From Akkermansia muciniphila (lineage in GTDB: Bacteria; Verrucomicrobiota; Verrucomicrobiia; Verrucomicrobiales; Verrucomicrobiaceae), in contig CAMAZK010000019.1 in NCBI GenBank assembly GCA_945863205.1, positions 1 through 35,264 on the forward strand: a DNA stretch of 35,264 nt, written 5' to 3'. Positions within the stretch are counted from its first letter, which is position 1. The number at the start of each line of letters is the position of its first letter. The translations under genes were made by a program, and so were the position numbers. Below the pieces are notes generated by a model that did not search any database, was not told the origin of the DNA, and saw only the letters and a program-made list of their open reading frames with translations. Of this stretch, positions 23,814-31,051 are shown piece by piece.

Positions 23814-23853
23814 GAGTCAGGCGCTTGTGAGCAGGTTGTAAGGAAAATGTCAG
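23814..23853 (-). promoter_or_regulatory. Four-heptamer tandem operator of PhoB/OmpR type
   Basis: On the plus strand: GAGTCAG (23814-23820), TTGTGAG (23825-23831), TTGTAAG (23836-23842), ATGTCAG (23847-23853), each separated by four bases, an exact 11-bp period. Read on the minus strand they are CTGACAT, CTTACAA, CTCACAA, CTGACTC, resembling the E. coli Pho box heptamer CTGTCAT with the same 7+4 layout, and oriented for transcription towards the kinase gene. The array starts 40 bases past the pyrB stop. The regulator encoded at 21257-21940 is the natural candidate to bind it (inference). Confidence 0.5.
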
Positions 23854-23892
23854 ACGCGTTTTTCGGCGGAATCGCCGCCGGACGCGGCCTTT

Positions 23893-24822
23893 TCAGCCCT
23901 CGATGGCACCAGGCCGCAGCCAGTAGAGCACGCTCATGCGCACGGCGATGCCGTTTTCCACCTGCTGATTGATCAGGCACTTCTCGTAGTTCATGCCGGC
24001 GTCGGTGATCTCCACCCCGCGGTTCACCGGACCAGGATGCATGAGGTGGAGGCCGCGCTCGCGCAGGATCTCCACCCGCTCGTCGGTGAGGCCGTAGTTG
24101 CGGTGATACTCCGCCGCAGAAGGGAAGAAGGGTTCATCGAGCCGCTCGCTCTGCACCCGCAGGAGGTAGATCACATCCGGCTTCCATTCGAAGGCGTCAC
24201 GCCAGTTCCCGAACTGCCGGATCTCCGGCGGCACCTCCCGTGGCATCATGGACCCCGGCGCCAGATAGGCGACGCTCATGCCGAGGCGGCGGAAGATCAG
24301 GCTGGTGCTGCGGGCCACGCGGGAGTGCTGGATGTCGCCGACAATCAGCGCCCGGCAGCCGCGCAGATCTTTGTGAATCTCCCGCAGGGTGAACGCATCC
24401 AGCAGCGCCTGGGTGGGATGGGCGTGCCAGCCGTCACCGGCATTGATGACGCTAGCGCGGGTGTTTTTGGCGATGAGGCTCGGGATGCCGGCCTGCTTGT
24501 GCCTCACCACGATATAATCGACGCGCATGGCCTCCAGCGTTTCGACCGTGTCGAGAACCGACTCACCCTTCACGACGCTCGATGATTCGATGTCGAAATT
24601 CGTGACGTCGGCACTGAGCCGGTTGGCGGCCACTTCAAAGCTGGAGCGCGTGCGGGTGGAGGGCTCGTAGAAGAGCGTGAGCATCGTCTGGCCCTTCAGC
24701 GGGGGCACCTTCTTCACGCTGCGTTTGAAGAGGTCTTTGAAGGGGCCTGCGTTGTCGAGCACGAACGCGATTTCCTCATCCGTGAGCGAGGCGATGTCGA
24801 GGAGGTCTTTGCGCGGGGTCAT
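23893..24822 (-). CDS. pyrB: Aspartate carbamoyltransferase catalytic subunit
   Basis: 309 residues, the enzyme joining carbamoyl phosphate and aspartate in pyrimidine synthesis. Carbamoyl phosphate site FYEPSTRTRSSFE (51-63), the Lys-containing loop SSVVKGESVLDT (81-92), HPTQALLDAFT (135-145), GDIQHSRVARS and HPGPVNRGVEI near the end are intact. Its start overlaps the pyrR stop by four bases, so the two are translationally coupled. No pyrI regulatory subunit or pyrC is adjacent. About 70 bases past its stop begins the region with the operator-like heptamers. Confidence 0.97.
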   Translation of the reverse strand: MTPRKDLLDIASLTDEEIAFVLDNAGPFKDLFKRSVKKVPPLKGQTMLTLFYEPSTRTRSSFEVAANRLSADVTNFDIESSSVVKGESVLDTVETLEAMRVDYIVVRHKQAGIPSLIAKNTRASVINAGDGWHAHPTQALLDAFTLREIHKDLRGCRALIVGDIQHSRVARSTSLIFRRLGMSVAYLAPGSMMPREVPPEIRQFGNWRDAFEWKPDVIYLLRVQSERLDEPFFPSAAEYHRNYGLTDERVEILRERGLHLMHPGPVNRGVEITDAGMNYEKCLINQQVENGIAVRMSVLYWLRPGAIEG

Positions 24823-25370
24823 CTTGGAGAGGCTTGGGTTTGCACGGTGCAGGTGTCCTGGCCGTCCACTTCTTCAAAGCGCACCGCCACCCGCTCGCCG
24901 GGAGCCAGGGTCACTTTCAGCGCGGCGAAATCCGGCTGCACAGGGAACTCACGTCCGCCGCGGTCCACCAGGACGGCGAGCTGCACGCGTTTCGGCCGGC
25001 CAAAATTCAGCAGTTCGTCGAGCGCGGCGCGCACGCTGCGGCCGGTGAAGATGACTTCGTCGCAGAGCACGACGTTGAGGCCGTCGATGTCGAAGGGGAT
25101 GTCGGAGCCTTCCAGCTTGGGCACCATTCGGAAGGTGCTCAGGTCATCGCGATACTGCGTGATGTCGATCGTGCCGACGAGCACCTTCGGCCCGCCGAGG
25201 CTCGCGATTTTGGCGGCGATCCGCCTCGCCAGCGGCACACCGCGGGTGAAGATGCCGGCCAGGGCGATGTTTTCTTCACCTTCATTCGCCGCCACGATGC
25301 CCTCCGCCAAGCCCCGGATGCCATCATCCATGTCATCCTTGGTCATGAGGGGGCGTTCATTGTCTGGCAT
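24819..25370 (-). CDS. pyrR: PyrR bifunctional regulator / uracil phosphoribosyltransferase
   Basis: 183 residues from the ATG at 25370, the family's usual length. GIFTRGVPLARRI (39-51), GTIDITQYRDD (66-76) and the PRPP-binding VVLCDEVIFTGRSVRAAL (100-117) identify PyrR. In Firmicutes it binds pyr mRNA and controls attenuation; outside them it may act mainly as an enzyme. I see no PyrR-binding loop (consensus near CCAGAGAGG) in the 99 bases upstream. The frame continues 74 codons further upstream, antisense to the divergent lipoprotein gene, and is discounted. Operon with pyrB. Confidence 0.94.
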   Translation of the reverse strand: MPDNERPLMTKDDMDDGIRGLAEGIVAANEGEENIALAGIFTRGVPLARRIAAKIASLGGPKVLVGTIDITQYRDDLSTFRMVPKLEGSDIPFDIDGLNVVLCDEVIFTGRSVRAALDELLNFGRPKRVQLAVLVDRGGREFPVQPDFAALKVTLAPGERVAVRFEEVDGQDTCTVQTQASPR

Positions 25371-25396
25371 GGTGAAAAGGTGTCTGCCGAAAGTCC

Positions 25397-25417
25397 GGTG
25401 ATTCACCCCCTTGTCAA
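25397..25417 (-). promoter_or_regulatory. Possible pyrR promoter with overlapping palindrome
   Basis: A perfect -35 hexamer TTGACA lies on the minus strand (complement of 25412-25417), and GGTGA-T-TCACC (25397-25407) is an 11-base palindrome where the spacer would be. No good -10 follows at 15-19 bases, so the promoter call is weak. The palindrome could be an operator for pyrRB or for the divergent lipoprotein gene. Confidence 0.3.
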
Positions 25418-25469
25418 ATCGGCGGATGCGGAGGTTGCAAACACGGCGCGGCTTTGGTTTGATGCGCTC

Positions 25470-26120
25470 ATGAAACACCCCCTCCGTGTCCTGTGGATCA
25501 CGCTCGCCTGCGCCTTGACGACCGGTTGCGAAACGTTCCGGGAGAAAAAAGTCTTCATCACCTGCCACGTCCAGTCGAACCAGGTCGAGCATCCCAGTGA
25601 GATCATGCGGATTCCCATCGGAGGACAGCAGATGACCTTCAAAAAGGTGCCGGAGTTCAGTCAGCGCAGCATCGCCGCTTTTGAATCTTTTCCGGCGGAG
25701 AACGGGCAGGGAAACGGCGTCCTCCTGAAACTCGATGCCAAGGGCAAAAACTACCTCGAAGTCGCTTCCCGGCTGAATCAGGGCATGATCATGCTGACCA
25801 TGGTCAACGGAATGCCGGTGGACATGGTGCGCCTCGACCAGCCCATCAGCGACGGCCTGTTCACGATCTGGCGCGGACTCTCCGACGAGAGCATCGCGGA
25901 CATGGACAAGTTCTATCCCCGCATCAGCCGCATGGGGTCCTCCTCCCGCTGGATGGAAATGACGCCTTCGACGGATCAGGAAAAGTTCAAGGCTCGCCGC
26001 GTCGCCAAAGAGGCTGAAGCTGCCGAGAAAAAAGCCGCCCGTGACAAGGATCGCGGCTTCTTCCGCGGACCCAAGACCAAGGACATCCCGCTCGAAGGCT
26101 ACGAACTGCCCGGCACCTGA
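25470..26120 (+). CDS. Lipoprotein of unknown function
   Basis: 216 residues from the ATG at 25470. Signal peptide (hydrophobic 6-18) ends in the lipobox TTGC (Cys20). The mature part has IMRIPIGGQQMTFKKVPEF, a central stretch NYLEVASRLNQGMIMLTMVNG resembling the propeptide/SecDF-like modulating segments of envelope proteins, and an Ala/Glu/Lys-rich charged C-terminus (KFKARRVAKEAEAAEKKAA). No enzyme motif. The frame is open far upstream over pyrR, but only this Met gives a signal peptide. Its stop overlaps the M23 peptidase start by one base (TGATG), implying linked translation and a shared envelope role. Confidence 0.75.
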   Translation: MKHPLRVLWITLACALTTGCETFREKKVFITCHVQSNQVEHPSEIMRIPIGGQQMTFKKVPEFSQRSIAAFESFPAENGQGNGVLLKLDAKGKNYLEVASRLNQGMIMLTMVNGMPVDMVRLDQPISDGLFTIWRGLSDESIADMDKFYPRISRMGSSSRWMEMTPSTDQEKFKARRVAKEAEAAEKKAARDKDRGFFRGPKTKDIPLEGYELPGT

Positions 26121-27139
26121 TGCACCGCTTCATTCCCACCCTCGCCATCCTGCTCACGTCCGCGCTGTCAGCCCCGGCGCAGACGCTGGCGTTGCCTACG
26201 GACAACCGCTCGCTCTTTGACGCGCCGCCGCAGTTTTTCCAGTTCGTGGACCGCAACTTCGAGGGGGAGAAGAGCACGCCGTGGGAAGGCGGGCAGTTCG
26301 GTTTCGTGCGCGATCCGCGGCGCATCGGTCGCAGCATCGCCTACGCGCGATTTCACGAGGGGCTCGACATCAAGCCGGTCCATCGCGACCCACGCGGCAA
26401 TCCACAGGACGAGGTGCGAGCGATTGCCGACGGAACCGTCGCGTATGTCACCGCCGCATCGAATCAGAGCAACTACGGGCGCTACGTCGTGATTCGGCAT
26501 GACTGGGGTGGCAGCCCGTTTTACTCCCTTTATGCCCATCTGGCCTCCGCCGGCGTCTCCAGCGGTCAGCGCGTGCAGGCCGGCACGCCGCTGGGCATCC
26601 TCGGCTACACCGGAGCAGGAATCGACCAGCGTCGCGCACACGTTCATGTGGAGCTGAACCTGTTTCTCTCCAGCCGCTTTGAGTCATGGCATGGAGCGAA
26701 CTTCACCACGCCGAACCACCACGGCGTGTTCAACGGACTCAACCTCATCGGACTTGATCTCCAGGCGCTCTATCTCGCGCAGCAGAAAAATCCCGCCGTC
26801 ACCGCCGCCGGAGCCGTGCGATCAACGGAAAGCGGCTACCGCGTAGCCGTGCCGGGGGATGCGGACATGGAGATCGTGAAGAACTACCCCTGGCTGCTCG
26901 ATGACCCTCGCCCTGCGGACAGGCCTGCGAGCTGGGAGGTGACCTTCAGCCGCTGGGGCCTGCCACTCGCGGTCAAAGCATCGGACATGGTCGTCTCACA
27001 GCCCGTGGTCACCTGGGTGAAGGACTCCGGCATCCCGCACTACACCTACACCCGCAGCATTGTCACCGGCAGCGGCAGCACGGGAAAACTCACGGCGGAA
27101 GGCCTCCGCTTCGTGAAGCTGGTCTGCGGCTGGTTTTGA
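26120..27139 (+). CDS. Secreted M23-family metallopeptidase
   Basis: 339 residues. Signal peptide 1-21 (cleavage after APAQ or nearby). The LytM/M23 zinc site is intact: His79 and Asp83 in FHEGLDIKP, His140 in SLYAHL and His174/His176 in AHVHVELN. YSLYAHLASAGVSSGQRV and GTPLGILGYTGAG are the typical loops. Such enzymes cut peptide cross-links in peptidoglycan. The 130 residues after the catalytic domain are not recognised and may be a substrate or partner-binding region. Paired with the lipoprotein upstream; convergent with the thioredoxin-like gene, the two stop codons touching. Confidence 0.9.
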   Translation: MHRFIPTLAILLTSALSAPAQTLALPTDNRSLFDAPPQFFQFVDRNFEGEKSTPWEGGQFGFVRDPRRIGRSIAYARFHEGLDIKPVHRDPRGNPQDEVRAIADGTVAYVTAASNQSNYGRYVVIRHDWGGSPFYSLYAHLASAGVSSGQRVQAGTPLGILGYTGAGIDQRRAHVHVELNLFLSSRFESWHGANFTTPNHHGVFNGLNLIGLDLQALYLAQQKNPAVTAAGAVRSTESGYRVAVPGDADMEIVKNYPWLLDDPRPADRPASWEVTFSRWGLPLAVKASDMVVSQPVVTWVKDSGIPHYTYTRSIVTGSGSTGKLTAEGLRFVKLVCGWF

Positions 27140-28351
27140 TCACGGCTTCACTTCCGGCTCCGGCACGTAAAACCGGCCCATCGCTTCCAGGATCTTCCCA
27201 CGCAGTTCATCGCCGTCGATCTCGCCGTTGTGACGGAAGATGACCTCGCCTCCCGGAGCCACGACGAGCGTGTGCGGAATGGGGCCGGGCCACTCGGGAT
27301 CCAGCGCTTCGATCAGCGCATCGCTGCTCGCTTCATTGAAGACGTGAGCGTTGCCCTTGCGACCCTCGGCCTTGAGTGAGGGCTTCAGCTTGTCCGGCAC
27401 GATGGCGTTGTATTTTTCCAAAAAGGCCTTCACCGCCGGCAACTCCTTCGGATCGTCCATGCTGATGCTGATGAACTCGAAATCGCGCAGGCCGAACTTG
27501 CGCGAGGTGGCCACCAGTTCGGGAAACTCCTTCACGCACGGCCCGCACCAGGTGGCCCACACGTTGAAGAGCCGGACCTTCTTCGTGTCGTTCTTCCGCA
27601 GCGCGGCCACGCCCTTCGCGTCGATCAATTCGACCTCCACCTCGCCGTTTTCCCACTTTTCGTTGTCAGCGGTCACCTGCTGACGTTTGGCGATCCACTT
27701 CGTCGAGCAGCCGTGCGGCTTTGTCACCTCCACGGGCACCGGTTGTCCGGCTAGTAGCGCTTCGATGGCATTCCGTGCGTCCGGCGCGGTCGCCGTGGCG
27801 TCATCGGCGTAGCGTGAATCATCCAGCCGACCCTGGTAGCGGAGCTTCCGCTCCTTGTCGAAGATCATCACGTGCGGCGTGGCCAGGCAGCCGTAGGCCA
27901 GCGCGGTCTTCTGCGTGTCGCCGTCGTAGAGGTAGTCAAAGTTGAAATCCTGCTCCTTCGCGTGCCGCTTCATCTCAGGAAAGCTGTCGTTGTACTTCGA
28001 GTAGCCGAGTTCGTCCGGGCGCAGCGCGGCGGGGTCGTTCGGATTGATCGCCACCAGCTTCAGGCCCTTGCCCTTGTAGTCCTTCACCAGCCGCTTGATG
28101 CGGCCTTCGACCGCTTGCGAAGTCGGGCAGTGATTGCTGAGAAAGGCGATCATGAGCAGGTCCGCTTCCGCATAGTCCTGCAGCTTGTGCATTTCCTCGT
28201 CGATGCCGATCAGCTCAAAGTCCGGCGCTGCATCGCCAATCTTCAGCTCGTGAAAACCCTCCGGCATCGCCGATTTTTTGGCCTTCGGGGCCTCCGCCGT
28301 CACGAATGCCGGCATCAGGGCCGCCAGCAGAAAAACAGCATGCTTGTTCAT
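27140..28351 (-). CDS. Secreted protein with two thioredoxin-fold domains (peroxiredoxin-like plus TlpA-like)
   Basis: 403 residues from the ATG at 28351. Signal peptide 1-20. Domain 1 (about 33-205) is AhpC/TSA-like: GDAAPDFELIGID, SNHCPTSQ (72-79, Cys75 with no second Cys in the CxxS motif), and ATPH with the cis-Pro at 157-160. Domain 2 (about 235-395) is TlpA/ResA-like with WATWCGPC (265-272, a proper CxxC) and PIPHTLVV. The fusion of a one-Cys redoxin domain to a CxxC domain in one exported chain suggests an oxidoreductase whose second half reduces the first or passes electrons to a periplasmic target (inference). An upstream Met (MIPTMNKH) is possible but the signal peptide fits 28351. 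Eight bases after the DUF2007 gene. Confidence 0.85.
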   Translation of the reverse strand: MNKHAVFLLAALMPAFVTAEAPKAKKSAMPEGFHELKIGDAAPDFELIGIDEEMHKLQDYAEADLLMIAFLSNHCPTSQAVEGRIKRLVKDYKGKGLKLVAINPNDPAALRPDELGYSKYNDSFPEMKRHAKEQDFNFDYLYDGDTQKTALAYGCLATPHVMIFDKERKLRYQGRLDDSRYADDATATAPDARNAIEALLAGQPVPVEVTKPHGCSTKWIAKRQQVTADNEKWENGEVEVELIDAKGVAALRKNDTKKVRLFNVWATWCGPCVKEFPELVATSRKFGLRDFEFISISMDDPKELPAVKAFLEKYNAIVPDKLKPSLKAEGRKGNAHVFNEASSDALIEALDPEWPGPIPHTLVVAPGGEVIFRHNGEIDGDELRGKILEAMGRFYVPEPEVKP

Positions 28352-28359
28352 GGTCGGAA

Positions 28360-28683
28360 TCATTCGGGTTGGGCGGTCTGGCAGTTCCAGCACAGGTCAA
28401 ACGAGGCCGGATTCGATTCTTTGCAGGCCGGGCAGGTCCACTCGGCCTTTTCGACTTCCGGCCCGAAATGCTCCCGCAAAAGCGCCCGCGCCTCCTCCAC
28501 ACTTCCGTCATCCACCACGCACAAGGCCGGATCCAGAATCGCCGCGTGCGAATAGCCGAGCAGGCTAACCCCGAGCGTCTGCGTGTTTTCATTCCGCACG
28601 AAGCAGGCGATCCCCGCGGACTCGAGGATGTTCCTGGCAAAACCAACACGCGTGGAGTCCTGATCCGTGAAAACTGTCGTCAT
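28360..28683 (-). CDS. DUF2007-like protein with C-terminal zinc ribbon
   Basis: 107 residues. The N-terminal half (DSTRVGFARNILESAGIACFVRNEN and VVDDGSVEEARALLRE in two segments) resembles DUF2007 putative signal-transducing proteins, a small ferredoxin-like fold. A short zinc ribbon follows: Cys84, Cys87, Cys98 and Cys101 in TCPACKES and LCWNCQ. Function unknown; regulatory or protein-binding. It lies 45 bases after the 490-residue gene and 8 bases before the thioredoxin-like gene, on the same strand. Confidence 0.75.
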   Translation of the reverse strand: MTTVFTDQDSTRVGFARNILESAGIACFVRNENTQTLGVSLLGYSHAAILDPALCVVDDGSVEEARALLREHFGPEVEKAEWTCPACKESNPASFDLCWNCQTAQPE

Positions 28684-28728
28684 GCCGGTGATTCAAGCAC
28701 CCCGGCCCCGTTTTGACCAGCCTCGCGC

Positions 28729-30201
28729 TCAGTTTTTCCACACCCAGTCGCCGTGGTAGTCTTTGTCCCGGAGCTTCTTGAGATCCGAGTCTGGTGACTG
28801 CTGTCCGCCGTCGTCCTGACGATCCATGGCCACGGACCACAAACGATACGAGCCGTCCTGATGGCTGTAACGCATGGGTTGGTCGTTCACGGGGTCAGTC
28901 GGCACAGATTCTAGATAGGTCGGGACCAGTTCTTCGAGCTTTGAGGGTAACCTGCCTGTCGCGAGGCGATGGCGCTCGATGGCGAGAGCGATGAGCGCCT
29001 GGCGGTTGATCGCGTCGTTGAAACACACCGAGCGCAGAATGTTCGGTGTCACCGGGACCGCTATCGACGCGAGAATCCAGTGCGGGTTTGTCCAGCCGCG
29101 CTTCTCCATCAGGATCGGGCCGACTCGCTCGACGGCATCCAGTGCCGCGCTCGTTCTGCCGGTCTTCAGCGGAGCGACGAGGTGCTCGTATTCCACGTTG
29201 ATGATGTTGGCCGCGGAGTGGTCGATGAATCCCGCTGGCAGCAACAGTCGGCGCATCCTGCCGGCAAGCCCCTGCGACGGCGCTCCTTCCGCGTTCATGA
29301 CCAGCCCGAAAACATCCGGCGATGAAAGCAGCGTGTCGGTGATCGCGGCCAGTTCCCCGCGCATGGCCTGAAGGGCGGCGGCATGGTGGTCGAGCCGGGC
29401 CAGATCGGCCTGCAGTTCGGCAAGTTGCGCATCGGTGGCCAGTCGGGCGTGCAGCAATGACCACACCGCCTCCTGAGCGGGAAGGTGCATGGATTCGCCA
29501 ACGAGCAGGCCGATCATCACGGGTTCGGCGAACGCCGCTTCGACGAGTCGCAGGCAGGCCTGAATGGAATGGATCGACCCGGCGGCATCACCGGCGGCGG
29601 TCGCCAGTTGAGCACGCAGGGTGAGCGCCTTCGCAAGCGGGCGGATGAGGGCGTAATGCGGAAGCTGGATCGTCATGGGGCCTCCTTGCTGTCCCTCGCC
29701 GAAAGGCGGCGTGAACAGCGCCGACTTCCTGCCCGGAGCCGCGTCGCTCAATGCCACGAGCACCGGAAAGGCCTCATCCAGCGCCCGCAAGGCATCGACG
29801 GGAGTGGCGTCCGCCTTCGCCACAGCGATTTCCGCGAGGTAGGCGAGCCACGGTTTGAGATCGGCGGGCTTGCCAAGAGAGATGGATGAGAAACGCGGCG
29901 GTTCTTTAGCCTTCGGGTGGTGCTTTCTCCAATCAAGCGCGGTGAGGCTTGTCGCAGGCTGGTGTTTGGGATCGGTGATGCCTGCCAGCGGCTCCAGCGC
30001 ACAGAAGTTGACGGAATCAGGAATCGGGGCCGGCAGCAGTCGCTTGAACTCAAGCGTCTCACCCGCCGCTTCGATCCGTGCCCGTGCCGCCGCAAGCGCA
30101 CGCGCCCCCGTCCAGTTCTCCAAGGCGATCAGAAGAAAGTAGAGCGTGACGAGGCTGACGAGTGTCCAGAGCAGATAGCGGAGTTTGAGGAAGCGTTTCA
30201 T
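28729..30201 (-). CDS. Membrane-anchored protein with pseudopilin-like C-terminus, third gene of sigma-factor operon
   Basis: 490 residues, family not recognised. One N-terminal membrane segment (8-28), then a long mostly helical, Ala/Leu-rich region (30-395). Residues about 399-466 resemble the C-terminal globular part of type II secretion pseudopilins (GspG): AIERHRLATGRLPSKLEEL, a VPTDPVNDQPMRYS loop and SYRLWSVAMDRQDDGG. This pseudopilin-like tail occurs in several Verrucomicrobial proteins of otherwise unrelated make-up (from memory). Its start overlaps the anti-sigma-like gene by four bases and that gene overlaps the sigma factor by four, so the three are one translational unit. It may be the sensor or the output of the system. 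Confidence 0.7.
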   Translation of the reverse strand: MKRFLKLRYLLWTLVSLVTLYFLLIALENWTGARALAAARARIEAAGETLEFKRLLPAPIPDSVNFCALEPLAGITDPKHQPATSLTALDWRKHHPKAKEPPRFSSISLGKPADLKPWLAYLAEIAVAKADATPVDALRALDEAFPVLVALSDAAPGRKSALFTPPFGEGQQGGPMTIQLPHYALIRPLAKALTLRAQLATAAGDAAGSIHSIQACLRLVEAAFAEPVMIGLLVGESMHLPAQEAVWSLLHARLATDAQLAELQADLARLDHHAAALQAMRGELAAITDTLLSSPDVFGLVMNAEGAPSQGLAGRMRRLLLPAGFIDHSAANIINVEYEHLVAPLKTGRTSAALDAVERVGPILMEKRGWTNPHWILASIAVPVTPNILRSVCFNDAINRQALIALAIERHRLATGRLPSKLEELVPTYLESVPTDPVNDQPMRYSHQDGSYRLWSVAMDRQDDGGQQSPDSDLKKLRDKDYHGDWVWKN

Positions 30202-30488
30202 GGCAGGGAGCGGGTGAGCTGTTGGTTCAGAGCGAAAAGACTATCGGGTGCGAAAACGGGCGGCTTTTGAGCGACGGCGGCATCCCGGGGCGAAGGCGTG
30301 AGAAGAGCCAGCGTGAGGATCACGGCCCACGCCGCCGCCAGGGCGATTGCGAGTGGCCTGGGGGGAGCGAAGCGCCGACGCGGGGCGCTGTGAGCCTTTG
30401 CGAGAATTTCGTCCTTCCAGTGCGCGGGGAGTTCTCGCAGATCTAGCTGCTGCAAATCGTTCTCGAAGGAGTCGAAGGGCGTTTTCAT
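30198..30488 (-). CDS. Small membrane protein, putative anti-sigma factor
   Basis: 96 residues: a cytoplasmic N-terminus (1-45) with acidic/Leu content (DSFENDLQQLDLRELPAHWKD) and basic KAHSAPRRR, one membrane segment (46-65), and a short periplasmic tail. Size, topology and position directly after an ECF-like sigma gene fit a minimal anti-sigma factor. It lacks the zinc-binding HxxxCxxC of ZAS proteins. Four-base overlaps on both sides. Role inferred from context, not from motif. Confidence 0.6.
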   Translation of the reverse strand: MKTPFDSFENDLQQLDLRELPAHWKDEILAKAHSAPRRRFAPPRPLAIALAAAWAVILTLALLTPSPRDAAVAQKPPVFAPDSLFALNQQLTRSLP

Positions 30489-30988
30489 GGCTGGATGTCG
30501 TCGTAGAGCGGCCTCAGGAGGCAGCGGAGTTTTTCAATCGCATAGCGGTAGCGGCTGGCGGCGGTGTTCAGTGGTATGCGCTGCACCTCCGCGATCTGGT
30601 CAAAGGTGAGCCCGTGCCACAGCTTCAGCTCCGCGATGCTGCGCTGATCGGCGGGAAGCTGATGCAGCGCGGATTCCACCCGACGCGCGAAGTGGTCCGC
30701 GTCCGGATCCTCCTGCGATGCAAAAACGGCCTGCGGATGCACTGATTCGGCCTTCTCACGCGACGCATGCCGCCGCAGCCAGTCGATCGCCAGCCGATGC
30801 GCGATGCGCAGCAGGTAGGCACGCTCGTTGTCGAGATGCGCCGGCAGGGAGACATCGGCGAGCTTGATGAAGAAGTCCTGCAGCAGGTCCTTGGCATCCG
30901 CCTCGGACTTCACGATCCCATTGAGATAGTGAAACACCCCCGCCGCATGGGCATCGTAAAGGCGTTCGAGCTGGGAGGCGTGCGGCAT
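30485..30988 (-). CDS. ECF-like RNA polymerase sigma factor
   Basis: 167 residues from the ATG at 30988 (a GTG codon just upstream is a possible alternative). Region 2 covers about 6-75: LYDAHAAGVFHYLNGIV, DAKDLLQDFFIKLADV (2.2) and YLLRIAHRLAIDWLRRH (2.4 area). Region 4 covers about 105-160: LPADQRSIAELKLWHGLTFDQI and the helix-turn-helix QRIPLNTAASRYRYAIEKLR. No extra domains. It heads a three-gene set with overlapping reading frames. 63 bases separate it from fmt upstream; no clear ECF-type (GAAC...GTC) promoter is visible there. Confidence 0.88.
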   Translation of the reverse strand: MPHASQLERLYDAHAAGVFHYLNGIVKSEADAKDLLQDFFIKLADVSLPAHLDNERAYLLRIAHRLAIDWLRRHASREKAESVHPQAVFASQEDPDADHFARRVESALHQLPADQRSIAELKLWHGLTFDQIAEVQRIPLNTAASRYRYAIEKLRCLLRPLYDDIQP

Positions 30989-31051
30989 CACGAAAGGGAC
31001 GGATGAGGCCGCGAAGTTTGTCTATCTTTTCTGCTCCTGCATTCCTTGCGT

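Noticed and set aside
23864-23880. CGGCGG-N5-CCGCCG hairpin just past pyrB
   Set aside because: On the minus strand it is followed by A, not T, so it does not look like an intrinsic terminator.
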